Source of the DNA: an uncultured Verrucomicrobiales bacterium
GTDB lineage: Bacteria; Verrucomicrobiota; Verrucomicrobiia; Verrucomicrobiales; Akkermansiaceae
Assembly: GCA_937928545.1 (NCBI GenBank)
Contig: CALGJQ010000037.1
Span: 1-34,435, forward strand
Direction: 5' to 3'
DNA length: 34,435 bases
The notes below the pieces were generated by a model. The model saw only the letters and a list, made by a program, of their open reading frames with translations, was not told the origin of the DNA and did no database searches. This document shows, in pieces, positions 23,594-31,884 of this stretch; the stretch's first letter is position 1, and each line of letters begins with the position of its first letter. Position numbers and translations under genes: made by a program.

Positions 23594-25039
23594 ATGTCCG
23601 CATATTGGTTAGAAATCATCGTCCTCCTCGGAGGATTGATCCTCCTTCTCGTCGAGGCCTTCCTCGCCCCAAAGCAGAAGCACATGATCGCAAGCTCCGC
23701 GATCTTCATCCTCGTCCTCACCTTGATCTGCCTCTTCCTCGTGCAGCCCTTCAATGTAGACAATGAGGAAATGACCCGTTTCTATGCGTGGGATCCTACC
23801 GCCAAATTCTTCAAAGGCTTCACGATCGTCGCCACAATTTTGACAATGCTTTTGGCTCTCGACTACCGCCGCATTCTCTCCAAGTTCACCGCCAACCCCG
23901 ACTCGGAAGACGGCACCGGAGAATACTACTGTCTCTTCCTCTTCGCCTGTGCGGGCATGATGTGGATGGCTTCTGCAAAAGACCTCGTCTCCCTCTTCGT
24001 TGCGCTCGAACTCACCACCATCACCTCCTATATCCTCGTCGGCTTCATGCGCCGTAATGTTGGTTCACTCGAAGCAGGGGTCAAGTTCCTCATCCTCGGT
24101 GCTCTCTCGACCGGTTTCCTCGTCTACGGAATCTCCTGGATTTACGGCGCGACCGGGACCACCGACCTAGCCCTGATTGGTGACCAAATCACAAAGGAAA
24201 ACTCAACCTACCTCCTTTTCGGACTCTCCCTCGTTCTCATCTCACTTGCTTTCAAGGTCGGAGCCGTCCCCATGCATCTCTGGATTCCCGACGTCTACCA
24301 AGGCGCTCCTACCCCCACCACGGCTTTCCTTTCCATTGCTTCAAAAGCCTCCGGCTTCGTGATCGCCATCCGTGTCATCGAACCCTTCATCACGGACGAA
24401 CTCATCGGCTCCAAGGTCGTCACGATCCTCGCAGTCCTCGCTGGTGCCACAATCCTTCTCGGAAACCTCGCCGCGATTCCACAAACGAACTTCAAGCGTC
24501 TCCTCGCCTACTCCTCCATTGCCAATGCCGGCTTTATTCTCCTGCCAATGGCCGCTTGGGATGCTGGCAACGATCTCTCCTCTAAGGAAGTGGTCGCTTT
24601 CTACCTCGCGATTTACCTCATCATGACCTTCGCGGCCTTCTTCATCCTCGCGGTGATTCATCGCAACACCGGCTCTGATGAAATCTCGGCCTTCGAAGGA
24701 CTAGGCGACCGTCATCCTGCTCTCGCCTTCATGACCGCCGTCATTATCGGTGCGCTTGCCGGACTTCCCCTCACCGCCGGCTTCTGGGGCAAGTTCCTCG
24801 CCTTCAAAATGGCCGTCACCGGTGGCCTCTGGGTCCCCGTCGTCCTGGGCTTCATTGGAGTGACCGCTGGCTTCTACTACTACTTCCAGATCATCCGCGC
24901 GATGTATTGGCGGAATTCGCTCGAAGAAGCTCCGCTCAAAATCCGCCCCCTTTCATTCTGGGTGATCGTAGTCCTCACCGCCCTCGTGATCGTGCTTGGA
25001 CTATGGCCACAGCCAGTTTACTGGCTCATCGGAGCCTAA
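23594..25039 (+). CDS. nuoN: NADH-quinone oxidoreductase subunit N (NuoN)
   Basis: This third antiporter-like subunit of complex I has 481 residues. Motifs include LFVALELTTITSYILVGFMR with the conserved Glu, FKVGAVPMHLWIPDVYQGAP, and NFKRLLAYSSIANAGFIL. It ends the nuo operon. The hairpin just downstream has its T-run on the opposite strand and so serves cysK better than nuoN. I see no separate plus-strand terminator. Confidence 0.97.
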   Translation: MSAYWLEIIVLLGGLILLLVEAFLAPKQKHMIASSAIFILVLTLICLFLVQPFNVDNEEMTRFYAWDPTAKFFKGFTIVATILTMLLALDYRRILSKFTANPDSEDGTGEYYCLFLFACAGMMWMASAKDLVSLFVALELTTITSYILVGFMRRNVGSLEAGVKFLILGALSTGFLVYGISWIYGATGTTDLALIGDQITKENSTYLLFGLSLVLISLAFKVGAVPMHLWIPDVYQGAPTPTTAFLSIASKASGFVIAIRVIEPFITDELIGSKVVTILAVLAGATILLGNLAAIPQTNFKRLLAYSSIANAGFILLPMAAWDAGNDLSSKEVVAFYLAIYLIMTFAAFFILAVIHRNTGSDEISAFEGLGDRHPALAFMTAVIIGALAGLPLTAGFWGKFLAFKMAVTGGLWVPVVLGFIGVTAGFYYYFQIIRAMYWRNSLEEAPLKIRPLSFWVIVVLTALVIVLGLWPQPVYWLIGA

Positions 25040-25060
25040 CTTTATAGGCTCTCTGGCGAT

Positions 25061-25096
25061 AAAAAAATCTCCACCCTTTTCACAGGGCGGAGATTT
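25061..25096 (-). terminator. Rho-independent terminator of the cysIHK operon
   Basis: A 13-bp stem (25065-25077 with 25084-25096) has one A-C mismatch on the plus strand that is a G-U pair on the minus strand, and is followed on the minus strand by seven T residues. It lies 18 bases after the cysK stop. It may also partly stop nuo transcripts arriving from the other side. Confidence 0.88.
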
Positions 25097-25114
25097 GAGA
25101 TTCTAAATTCAAGC

Positions 25115-26083
25115 TTACTCAGGAAGCTCAGCAATCGGGAGATTAGTCACTTCCTCACGATAAGTCTCAGCAAGTGGCGTGCTCAAGTAACGTTCGGTTG
25201 AAGAACATCCAATGGTCACTATGCGCTTTCCTTTAAACTCATCACGCGCGGCAACTTTCAGAGCAGAAGCAACATTCGCTCCGGTAGAAATCCCTGCCGG
25301 AAGACCTTCGAGCTGAGCCAACTTCTGAGCCATTTCGAAAGCTTCTTCGTTCGTCACCGTAATCGCTTCATCGATGATCGAGGTATTCAAGTTACCAGGA
25401 ATGAAACCAGCTCCAATCCCCTGAATTTTATGAGGACCGGGAGATCCTCCGCCAATCACTGGGCTATTCTCGGGCTCTACTGCGATCACTTTGAAATCAG
25501 GATTACGGGATTTAATCACTTCACCGACACCCGTGATTGTTCCACCGGTTCCGACACCCGCTACGATTGCATCGATCTTGCCATCTGTGTCTTTCCAAAT
25601 CTCTTCGGCAGTCGTGTCACGATGAACTTGCGGATTGGCAGGATTGTCAAATTGGCTCGGGCCGAAGGAATTCTCAGTCTCAGCTAGGATCTGCTTGGCC
25701 TTAGCAATGGCGCCCCCCATGCCACGCGGTCCAGGGGTCAAGACGATCTCAGCCCCGAGGCTCCGAAGAAGGATACGACGCTCAACTGACATCGTCTCAG
25801 GCATGGTCAAAACACAGTTGTAACCTTTCGCACGAGCGACAAAAGCCAATGCGATTCCGGTATTTCCAGAAGTCGCTTCGACAATGGTTCCGCCTGGCTT
25901 AAGTTCCCCTTTTTCCTCAGCAGTCTCGATCATGGCTTTGCCAATACGATCTTTCACGCTGAAGAGTGGGTTGAAAAACTCAGCTTTGACAAAGACCTCG
26001 CAATCGAGGCCTTCAGTCACTTTATTCAGCTTAATCAAAGGAGTGTTGCCGACGGTATCGACGATATTAGAAGCAATGCTCAT
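25115..26083 (-). CDS. cysK: Cysteine synthase A (O-acetylserine sulfhydrylase)
   Basis: This PLP enzyme makes cysteine from O-acetylserine and sulfide in the cytoplasm. The 322 residues show IVDTVGNTPLIKLN, the Schiff-base lysine Lys44 in FSVKDRIGKA, the substrate loop TSGNTGIALA, GTGGTITGVGEVIK for the PLP phosphate, and a late GCSSTERYLSTPL. Length and motifs fit CysK. A related beta-synthase activity is less likely because no CBS or other extra domain is present. It is the last gene of a cysI-cysH-cysK set, 17 bases after cysH, and directly uses the sulfide made upstream. Confidence 0.95.
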   Translation of the reverse strand: MSIASNIVDTVGNTPLIKLNKVTEGLDCEVFVKAEFFNPLFSVKDRIGKAMIETAEEKGELKPGGTIVEATSGNTGIALAFVARAKGYNCVLTMPETMSVERRILLRSLGAEIVLTPGPRGMGGAIAKAKQILAETENSFGPSQFDNPANPQVHRDTTAEEIWKDTDGKIDAIVAGVGTGGTITGVGEVIKSRNPDFKVIAVEPENSPVIGGGSPGPHKIQGIGAGFIPGNLNTSIIDEAITVTNEEAFEMAQKLAQLEGLPAGISTGANVASALKVAARDEFKGKRIVTIGCSSTERYLSTPLAETYREEVTNLPIAELPE

Positions 26084-26100
26084 AGTTTTTATTCTGGTGG

Positions 26101-26850
26101 TTAAATCTGGAAATCATTTTGGCCAGACTCTTCATGGAGTCCACACTCATATTTATTTCCGTTGAAACGAGTTTCTTCCGCAGTCTCACCTTTCAGCGGT
26201 TTACGCGTGGAATGCCAATCACCCATCGTGACGTAGCCCTCATCTCTTAATGGGTGCTTGGGTAAATCGTTTTCGTAGAAGTAAGACGCTAGCTGAGCAT
26301 CCGCCCAATCCAAAATGGGATAGACCTTCAACGTAGAGCTTTGCTGCTCCGCGAAAGATCGTTCGGCACGGGTCTGAGATTGACTACGGCGCAGGCCGCT
26401 CAACCAAACATCTCCTCCAATTTCACTGAGAGCTCGATTCATCGGCTCAACCTTATTGAGGAGAGCATACTTCTTGTTTCCCTCTGCGCCTTGTTCCCAA
26501 AGTTTCCCATAGAGAGCTTCTTGTCGAGCCGATGAAATGGCTGGATTAAAGACCCGAATATCAAGCCCCCAATCGTCGATAAAGCTCTGTGCAAATTGGT
26601 AGGTCTCAGGAAAACAATATCCTGTATCAACGAAGACAATCGGAATCTCTGGAGCATGTTCTTTGATCAAATGAAGCATCGCCGCCGCCTGAAGACCAAA
26701 GCTACTACTCGCGACTAAGCGCTTTCCGTAGATTTCCTTCAGCTGAAGAATTCGCTCATGAGCACGCAAGGGCTCGAGAATCTCAGACAGCTCTGCCGCT
26801 GTCGGATCCGAAGGAGCGATCACTCCATTTTTGACCGGCGACTGTTTCAT
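26101..26850 (-). CDS. cysH: Phosphoadenylylsulfate (PAPS) reductase
   Basis: The enzyme reduces activated sulfate to sulfite using thioredoxin. The 249 residues contain a P-loop-like start (VASSSFGLQAAAMLHLI), FVDTGYCFPETY, SGLRRSQSQTRA, GDWHSTRKP and the C-terminal catalytic KYECGLHEE (Cys236). The Cys pairs that bind the [4Fe-4S] cluster of APS reductases are absent: the segment before KVEPM reads KKYALLN. I therefore assign PAPS rather than APS as substrate. That would require a cysC-type kinase elsewhere in the genome. It overlaps cysI by four bases. Confidence 0.9.
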   Translation of the reverse strand: MKQSPVKNGVIAPSDPTAAELSEILEPLRAHERILQLKEIYGKRLVASSSFGLQAAAMLHLIKEHAPEIPIVFVDTGYCFPETYQFAQSFIDDWGLDIRVFNPAISSARQEALYGKLWEQGAEGNKKYALLNKVEPMNRALSEIGGDVWLSGLRRSQSQTRAERSFAEQQSSTLKVYPILDWADAQLASYFYENDLPKHPLRDEGYVTMGDWHSTRKPLKGETAEETRFNGNKYECGLHEESGQNDFQI

Positions 26851-28553
26851 GAAGAAGCATGCTCTTTGTGCACCTCACTCCCGTGGGTCACTTCGTGAAT
26901 AATCCCCTTTCGGATGACAAAATCACCAAATCGCTCGCCGTCATTTCGCTCGGTGGCATATTGAGTCAAAACAGGCCGCAGTAATCCGGCAATTTCTTCA
27001 CCTTTCACACTGCGTTGCCAAATTCCACCAATGCGATCTCCAATGAAACCGCCACCGAGGTGAATATTATACTTACCGGGAGCACGACCAACAAAGGCGA
27101 TCTCCGCAATGTAAGGACGAGCGCAACCATTCGGGCAACCCGTCATGCGCACCGTGATGGCATCTTGGCTCAAGCCGACTTCATCAAGAATCTCTTCAAT
27201 CTCAGTGATGAGCGTAGGCAAGTAGCGCTCACTTTCTGCAAGCGAAAGCCCGCAAGTCGGGAGCGCGACACAGGCCATAGAATTCAAACGCATCGCCGAG
27301 CGATTCTGCTTCGCCGCAATGCCATATTTTTCCATGAGCGCATCGATACCCGCTCTATCTTCCGCAGCCACTCCGGCAATGATGACATTCTGGTTACTGC
27401 TCAAACGCATGTCACCTTTGTGGATCTTTGCTATTTCGCGAAGCCCAGTGCGGAGTTGATAACCGTTCGAGTCTACCACCCGTCCATTTTCAATAAAGAC
27501 CGTGAGTTGACTCTTTCCATCTTCGGTCTCAGTCCAACCATAAGTATCACCATTACTATCGAAGGCGAAGTCACGGGCCGGAGCAATCTCGTAACCGAGA
27601 CGGCTCTCGATCTCTCCTTTGAACCACTCAATCCCACGGTCATCGATCGTATACTTCATCCGAGCGTGCTTACGCTCGGTGCGATCACCAAAGTCCCGCT
27701 GGATCTTGACGACCTCTTCAGCAACCTCGACCGCCTTCTCAACTGGGATAAAACCAAGAACGTCCGCAATCCGAGGGAAGGTCTTTTCTTGGCCATGATG
27801 CATGCCCATACCACCACCTACGGTGACATTAAAGCCAACGAGCTTTCCGTCTTCCTCGATGGCAATGAAACCAAGGCACTGCGAGTAAATATCAACGTCA
27901 TTGCTGGGAGGAATCGCCATGCAAATTTTGAACTTACGTGGAAGGTAGGTCTTACCGTAGATCGGCTCGATTTCTTCTTCAGACGTATTGACCTTTTCTC
28001 CATCGAGCCAGATTTCATGATAAGCCCCCGTCGCTGGAGTGAGGTGATCACTGATGTCCTGAGCGACTTTAAGGGTCTCGGCATGAGTCGAAGAAAGAGC
28101 AGGATTTGGATTGCACATCACATTCCGGTTCACATCGCCGCACGCTGCGATGGTATCCATCGCGCTATCATTGATCTCCTTGATGGTCTGCTTGAGATCC
28201 TTTTTGATAATCCCGTGAAGCTGGTATGCTTGGCGAGTGGTGAGCTTAAAGTTCTCATTTCCGTAGTCGCTGGACATCCGATCCATCTCCAACCACTGAG
28301 CAGTCGTCGAAACTCCTCCAGGAACGCGAACGCGAATCATGAAGCTAAAGGCTTTTTCTAACTTCGCCCGCTTCCGCTCGATGCGCACATCGCGGTCATC
28401 TTGCTGGTAGGTTCCGTGAAATTTCAGCAACTGCTCGTCGTCTTTAGAAACTGACCCAGTGGACTCATCCGCCAAGCCCTCCGCAATCGTTCCGCGAAGG
28501 TAATTACTATCGATCTTAATATATTCGTTTTTGGACAGTTTGACGTCAGACAT
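26847..28553 (-). CDS. cysI: Sulfite reductase hemoprotein (beta subunit)
   Basis: The enzyme carries out six-electron reduction of sulfite to sulfide at a siroheme-[4Fe-4S] centre. The 568 residues include TTRQAYQLHGI, CGDVNRNVMCNPNP, and the cluster ligands Cys428 and Cys434 (CVALPTCGLSLAES) with Cys473 and Cys477 (TGCPNGCARPYIAEIAFVG). Length and motifs match the NADPH-type beta subunit. A cysJ flavoprotein is not present in this window, so the electron donor cannot be stated. It is the first gene of cysI-cysH-cysK and diverges from the lipoprotein gene at 28718. Confidence 0.95.
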   Translation of the reverse strand: MSDVKLSKNEYIKIDSNYLRGTIAEGLADESTGSVSKDDEQLLKFHGTYQQDDRDVRIERKRAKLEKAFSFMIRVRVPGGVSTTAQWLEMDRMSSDYGNENFKLTTRQAYQLHGIIKKDLKQTIKEINDSAMDTIAACGDVNRNVMCNPNPALSSTHAETLKVAQDISDHLTPATGAYHEIWLDGEKVNTSEEEIEPIYGKTYLPRKFKICMAIPPSNDVDIYSQCLGFIAIEEDGKLVGFNVTVGGGMGMHHGQEKTFPRIADVLGFIPVEKAVEVAEEVVKIQRDFGDRTERKHARMKYTIDDRGIEWFKGEIESRLGYEIAPARDFAFDSNGDTYGWTETEDGKSQLTVFIENGRVVDSNGYQLRTGLREIAKIHKGDMRLSSNQNVIIAGVAAEDRAGIDALMEKYGIAAKQNRSAMRLNSMACVALPTCGLSLAESERYLPTLITEIEEILDEVGLSQDAITVRMTGCPNGCARPYIAEIAFVGRAPGKYNIHLGGGFIGDRIGGIWQRSVKGEEIAGLLRPVLTQYATERNDGERFGDFVIRKGIIHEVTHGSEVHKEHASS

Positions 28554-28589
28554 TTCAGTTGAAGCGTTGCTTTCTTTTAAAGATGAGTT

Positions 28590-28610
28590 ACTTGATTATC
28601 TTTATCAAGT
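28590..28610. promoter_or_regulatory. Candidate operator in front of the cys operon
   Basis: A perfect inverted repeat ACTTGAT-N7-ATCAAGT lies 37 bases upstream of the cysI start in the divergent 28554-28717 region. Its position suits a transcription-factor site. The CTTGAT/ATCAAG arms loosely resemble sites of Rrf2-family regulators, but I cannot name the protein that binds it. I see no SAM riboswitch in this region. Confidence 0.45.
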
Positions 28611-28717
28611 ATTCTCGATGCGGCAAACTCACCTGAAATGACCGATGATGCAAATAAAAAAAGTTACTAGCTCCGCATCATTGACGAAGCAAGAGAGGTC
28701 CCATTGAATCCCCCGCA

Positions 28718-29464
28718 GTGAAACACCCCCTTTCTTCCCTCTTCATTCTCGTCATCGGAATGATCCTCAGCTCATGTGTCGAAGGGGAAGAAGAGGTTTG
28801 GATTAATGCCGATGCCTCCGGACGATTCCGCGCTCACTATGAGATTCCCAAAATTGCCCTGAGCCAAATGGCGGCGCCGGACGATGTCATCCGCGCATTA
28901 AGAAAAGTCGATGAACTCGAAGACGGCATCGAAATCACCACCCTCTCGTTCGAAAAACGGGGTTCCAAAGCCATCTTCCATCTGGAAGCAAATTTCGACG
29001 ATGCCCGCGAACTCCTCGAAATGTCGGAGCGCAACGAGGAACTTTTTGTCGAAGAAACCGCTACCGACCCCAAACAGATCGACGCCATCGCAGGTGACAT
29101 TGAATTCGCAATCAAAGGACTGACCCCTACTTTCAACCGCTCCATTAGCCTCAATGGCCTCTTTCCTTCCATGGTCAGCAATCGCCCGAAAATGCTCGGC
29201 TCCTCTAACTTCAAATACACCATCCATCTCCCCGCCAAGGTGAAGGAAAGCAACGCGCATTCTATCAGCAATGATGGCCGTACGGTCAGTTGGACCTTTC
29301 TTTTAAAAGAGCATTTTGAAGTGCCCATGCAAATGTCCTTCACCTCCGAACTCCCCGTCCCTTGGTGGGGCTGGCTCGCTCTTTCCCTCTTCGTCTTTGT
29401 TCTCGCCTGGCTCCTTTGGAGAAAACTCCTTTCTCCTAAAACCCGATCACAAAAGGCTCACTAA
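28718..29464 (+). CDS. Predicted lipoprotein with C-terminal transmembrane helix, function unknown
   Basis: I do not recognise a family. The 248-residue product starts at a GTG (no ATG is available upstream before a stop) and has a lipoprotein signal ending ILSSC (Cys20). The middle is an alpha/beta domain (EEVWINADASGRFRAHYEIP at the start). A single membrane helix lies near the C-terminus (WWGWLALSLFVFVLAWLLW, about 215-235), followed by a basic tail (RKLLSPKTRSQKAH) that should face the cytoplasm. The protein would therefore be anchored at both ends. It is divergent from cysI, with 164 bases between, and stands alone. Confidence 0.7.
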   Translation: MKHPLSSLFILVIGMILSSCVEGEEEVWINADASGRFRAHYEIPKIALSQMAAPDDVIRALRKVDELEDGIEITTLSFEKRGSKAIFHLEANFDDARELLEMSERNEELFVEETATDPKQIDAIAGDIEFAIKGLTPTFNRSISLNGLFPSMVSNRPKMLGSSNFKYTIHLPAKVKESNAHSISNDGRTVSWTFLLKEHFEVPMQMSFTSELPVPWWGWLALSLFVFVLAWLLWRKLLSPKTRSQKAH

Positions 29465-29500
29465 CTCATCGGAAAAAGCGTCGCACCCCCCAACCTAAAT

Positions 29501-29536
29501 AAAAAAGCTCCACTCGCCATAAGGAAGTGAAGCTTT
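29501..29536 (-). terminator. Rho-independent terminator of the PEP-CTERM gene
   Basis: An 11-bp stem (29504-29514 with 29526-29536) has one position that pairs only as G-U on the minus strand. On that strand it runs into TTTTTTATTT. It lies about 20 bases beyond the PEP-CTERM stop. It may also act on the convergent lipoprotein gene. Confidence 0.8.
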
Positions 29537-29557
29537 ATAAGGTTCGAATAGAGCAAT

Positions 29558-30238
29558 CTAGCGACGACGTCGCGCACCAAGTGCAATCAAGCCGAGACAA
29601 GCAAGCCCGACTCCTGAAGGCTCAGGAACGCAGTGCCCGTTGATCCGGATATTATCGAGACCGATTCGAGGACGAGTCGCTGGAGTGCCGGAAATATCGT
29701 ATGCATATAAACGAACTTCAAAGGTATCCGTTGATCCCAAAGCACTCTTAAAGTTTGAACCAGAACCAAAGCTCGCTGTGACATCCTCCCAAGCGGTCGT
29801 AAGCCCTGTCGCAAGAGTGTTATCGGTGAAGACACTGACTCCATTCTTAAAGAGTTGAATCCCAACCTTACTCGGGTTTTGGCTCAGTGTATTGTATCCT
29901 CTCACATCAAAGTTAAATTCTGAAAGCATCACATCATCATTGTTGCCAAAGGTGACATTAAAGCCGACATACTTGCTGCTGTTGATGCTATCTTCCCAGT
30001 GTCCGAAACAGTTGTAGCCGTCTGAGCCGCCTTCTGATCCAGCTTGGGCGGTAGAGTAATTAACTCCTCCGTTCATCGTCACTGATCCAGAAGAAGCACA
30101 ATCTAGAGTCAGGGCAGACGCCGCGTTGGGATGGGTTAGATACGCCAGATCCCAATGCGCAAAGGTTGTTTGTCCAAATGAGATAGCGGGAAAAGCAGCA
30201 AATGCTAACGCCGGAACGATCATAGTTTTTTTTATCAT
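29558..30238 (-). CDS. PEP-CTERM sorting-domain protein
   Basis: The 226-residue product has an N-terminal signal peptide (about residues 1-22, ending SFGQ) and a C-terminal sorting signal: VPEPSG, a hydrophobic stretch (VGLACLGLIALGA) and a final RRRR. In bacteria with an EpsH/XrtA-type exosortase such proteins are processed and displayed outside the cell. The central part is a beta-rich domain with FAHWDL, GFNVTFGNNDD, FNFDVRGYN and a late RPRIGLDNIRING strand, similar in style to carbohydrate-binding jelly-roll domains. The ligand is unknown. A second in-frame ATG at 30223 is possible. The gene is monocistronic, with its own terminator and a palindrome just before the start. Confidence 0.85.
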   Translation of the reverse strand: MIKKTMIVPALAFAAFPAISFGQTTFAHWDLAYLTHPNAASALTLDCASSGSVTMNGGVNYSTAQAGSEGGSDGYNCFGHWEDSINSSKYVGFNVTFGNNDDVMLSEFNFDVRGYNTLSQNPSKVGIQLFKNGVSVFTDNTLATGLTTAWEDVTASFGSGSNFKSALGSTDTFEVRLYAYDISGTPATRPRIGLDNIRINGHCVPEPSGVGLACLGLIALGARRRR

Positions 30239-30733
30239 AATAGGGTATTCATTTTGAAATGAACCTCAACCCGACGGGAATGTTGGACTAAGGGGTGGCA
30301 AAATGAAGGGCGAGCACATTCAAATCAATCACGCTCGATTATAAAAAATTACCAAAATGGCGATGGACCCCCTCAATCCCAGAAAACTGTCCTCAGCTTT
30401 CAGATCAAAGCCCGCAGGGCCCCAATTTCAAAACCTGAAACTACTCATAAACAAGCAATTTCAGACAAGTCATCCAATTTTATTGACTAATTTTGATGCC
30501 TAATTTTGATGGAATCTTCACCATCTCAAAACCTAAGAAGTAATATTTAGAACTGTTAAAAAATGAAGTTTCCAAATTTCGGATGGTCGAAATAATGTGT
30601 AAAAATCTGTAAAAACTCAAGGTTACCCTCGCTGGAAAAGCACAATCTGCATGATCTAAATCAGGGCGCCCACCCAAAACCACTATTGAGTAGCCCTCGT
30701 CTAGAAGTCACGAAGGTAAACTCGACAAACCCG
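30239..30733. other. 495-base AT-rich gap between the PEP-CTERM gene and trhO
   Basis: No convincing gene lies here. The part next to the PEP-CTERM gene should hold its promoter and contains a 16-bp inverted repeat (30248-30263). A 12-base sequence, CTAATTTTGATG, occurs twice in near tandem (30487-30498 and 30500-30511). AT content is visibly higher than around it. I find no terminator for trhO. A 67-codon minus-strand frame (30480-30683) has no recognisable features. Confidence 0.6.
30248..30263. promoter_or_regulatory. Inverted repeat just upstream of the PEP-CTERM gene
   Basis: TTCATTT-TG-AAATGAA is a perfect 7-bp inverted repeat that begins nine bases before the ATG of the PEP-CTERM gene. 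It could be an operator or a small leader hairpin. There is no independent support. Confidence 0.3.
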
Positions 30734-31645
30734 CTAAATTCCAGTCACCGCAGCGTGACTCATAAGGTCCACCTCTTTGCACACCTTCGCGCAATACCTC
30801 CCCGTCGCATTTTCACAGTCCTCACAGAGAAGAAATTGCGCGTTGCAAGGCATCCAAGCGCAGTTGCGATAACGAATACTTGGCTGCCCACACTGACGGC
30901 AGCTTGAGATAATCTTCGCCCCCTCGGTCCGATTCACCGGCACACTCAACCGCTCATCAAAGACGTAGCACTCCCCTTCATAGCCCTCCCCCTTCACCGC
31001 TTCGTCTTTCCCATAGGTCATGATCCCTCCGTCGAGTTGGTAAACGTCCTCAAAGCCCTCATTGAGCAAAAAGCCACTAAACTTCTCACAGCGAATCCCT
31101 CCCGTACAGTAAGTCAGAATCTTTTTCCCCTCCAACTCCTTGCGATGATCCCGAACCCACTTCGGCAGATCTCGGAAACTCGGCACGTCCGGCAAGATAG
31201 CCCCTTCAAATCGACCAATCTCCCATTCATAGTCGTTCCGAGCATCCAAAATGACAACATCGTCATCCTCCATCGCCTTCCGCCACTCCGCAGGGTTTAA
31301 ATGAGTCGCCGTCAATTCACTGGGATGAAAATCCTTCTCTCCCAGATCCAAACTCACCACTTCCTCACGCACTTTGATCGAAAGCTTCGGGAAAACATGT
31401 CCTTCTTCCTCATCGATCTTCCACGCAATATCCTCCGTCAAAGAATCGGCATCCAAAATCTCACGATACTCTCGGCAGTTCTCCGCCCTGCCCGAAACCG
31501 TCCCGTTAATCCCTTCCTCAGCGATCAAAATCCGCCCCCTCAAGCCCAATCGAGTGCACAATTCTTGATGCTCCTTGGCATAGGCCTTGGGATCATCAAG
31601 TCGGACATACTTATAATAGAGTAAAACCTCGTAGGGAGCGCTCAT
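30734..31645 (-). CDS. trhO: tRNA uridine(34) hydroxylase, rhodanese family (TrhO/YceA)
   Basis: The enzyme hydroxylates U34 of certain tRNAs on the way to 5-methoxyuridine-type modifications. The 303 residues show the N-terminal YceA domain (EVLLYYKYVRLDDP, RGRILIAEEGINGTVSG), a rhodanese domain with VVILDARNDYEWEIGRFEGA and the active-site loop CTGGIRC (Cys180). A Cys-rich C-terminus (CRQCG, CEDCENATGRYCAKVC) may bind metal. The start is set at ATG 31645, which gives the usual family N-terminus; a GTG at 31681 would add 12 residues. It is a single gene, divergent from moxR. Confidence 0.93.
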   Translation of the reverse strand: MSAPYEVLLYYKYVRLDDPKAYAKEHQELCTRLGLRGRILIAEEGINGTVSGRAENCREYREILDADSLTEDIAWKIDEEEGHVFPKLSIKVREEVVSLDLGEKDFHPSELTATHLNPAEWRKAMEDDDVVILDARNDYEWEIGRFEGAILPDVPSFRDLPKWVRDHRKELEGKKILTYCTGGIRCEKFSGFLLNEGFEDVYQLDGGIMTYGKDEAVKGEGYEGECYVFDERLSVPVNRTEGAKIISSCRQCGQPSIRYRNCAWMPCNAQFLLCEDCENATGRYCAKVCKEVDLMSHAAVTGI

Positions 31646-31884
31646 CGTTGCGGGGAGTTTTTGACAAAAAAAGTCCCTCACCGCCAGCCTTCGAAAGCTT
31701 CTTTTTCAAAGCAAAGCTCGAAGACAAATTGCCCGATGACGTGCGCTTGCCAAAGGAAGTCAGGAATGTAATCTCTTTTTTAACGCTGAGATTGGGGCTT
31801 AAATCCAGACTTTAGCGAGGGATTTATTCCTCTGAACTCATTTCCAAATAGCATCAACTCACTCTTTGCCTAACCACGACGACA
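31646..31884. other. Divergent region between trhO and moxR with a hairpin and a 15-base repeat
   Basis: CCAGCCTTCGAAAGC at 31684-31698 also occurs at 4129-4143 in front of the kinase-like gene. An imperfect hairpin overlaps it (31689-31700 with 31714-31723, two-base bulge). The promoters of trhO and the MoxR operon must lie here, but I cannot place -10 and -35 boxes with confidence. Confidence 0.4.

Noticed and set aside
25061..25096. Terminator for nuoN on the plus strand
   Set aside because: The hairpin has no T-run on the plus strand and contains a mismatch there. Its features fit the minus strand.
27015..28361. Plus-strand open frame of 448 codons opposite cysI
   Set aside because: It lies wholly antisense to a clearly identified gene and its product has no recognisable motif. 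It is a by-product of codon bias in cysI.
28554..28717. SAM-type riboswitch before the cys operon
   Set aside because: None of the conserved core helices or the expected terminator hairpin could be found on the minus strand. An AAGAGAGG string is present but faces the other gene.
30480..30683. Possible 67-codon gene on the minus strand in the 30239-30733 gap
   Set aside because: The composition is unremarkable, and there is no Shine-Dalgarno sequence and no recognisable domain. It is probably chance in AT-rich DNA.
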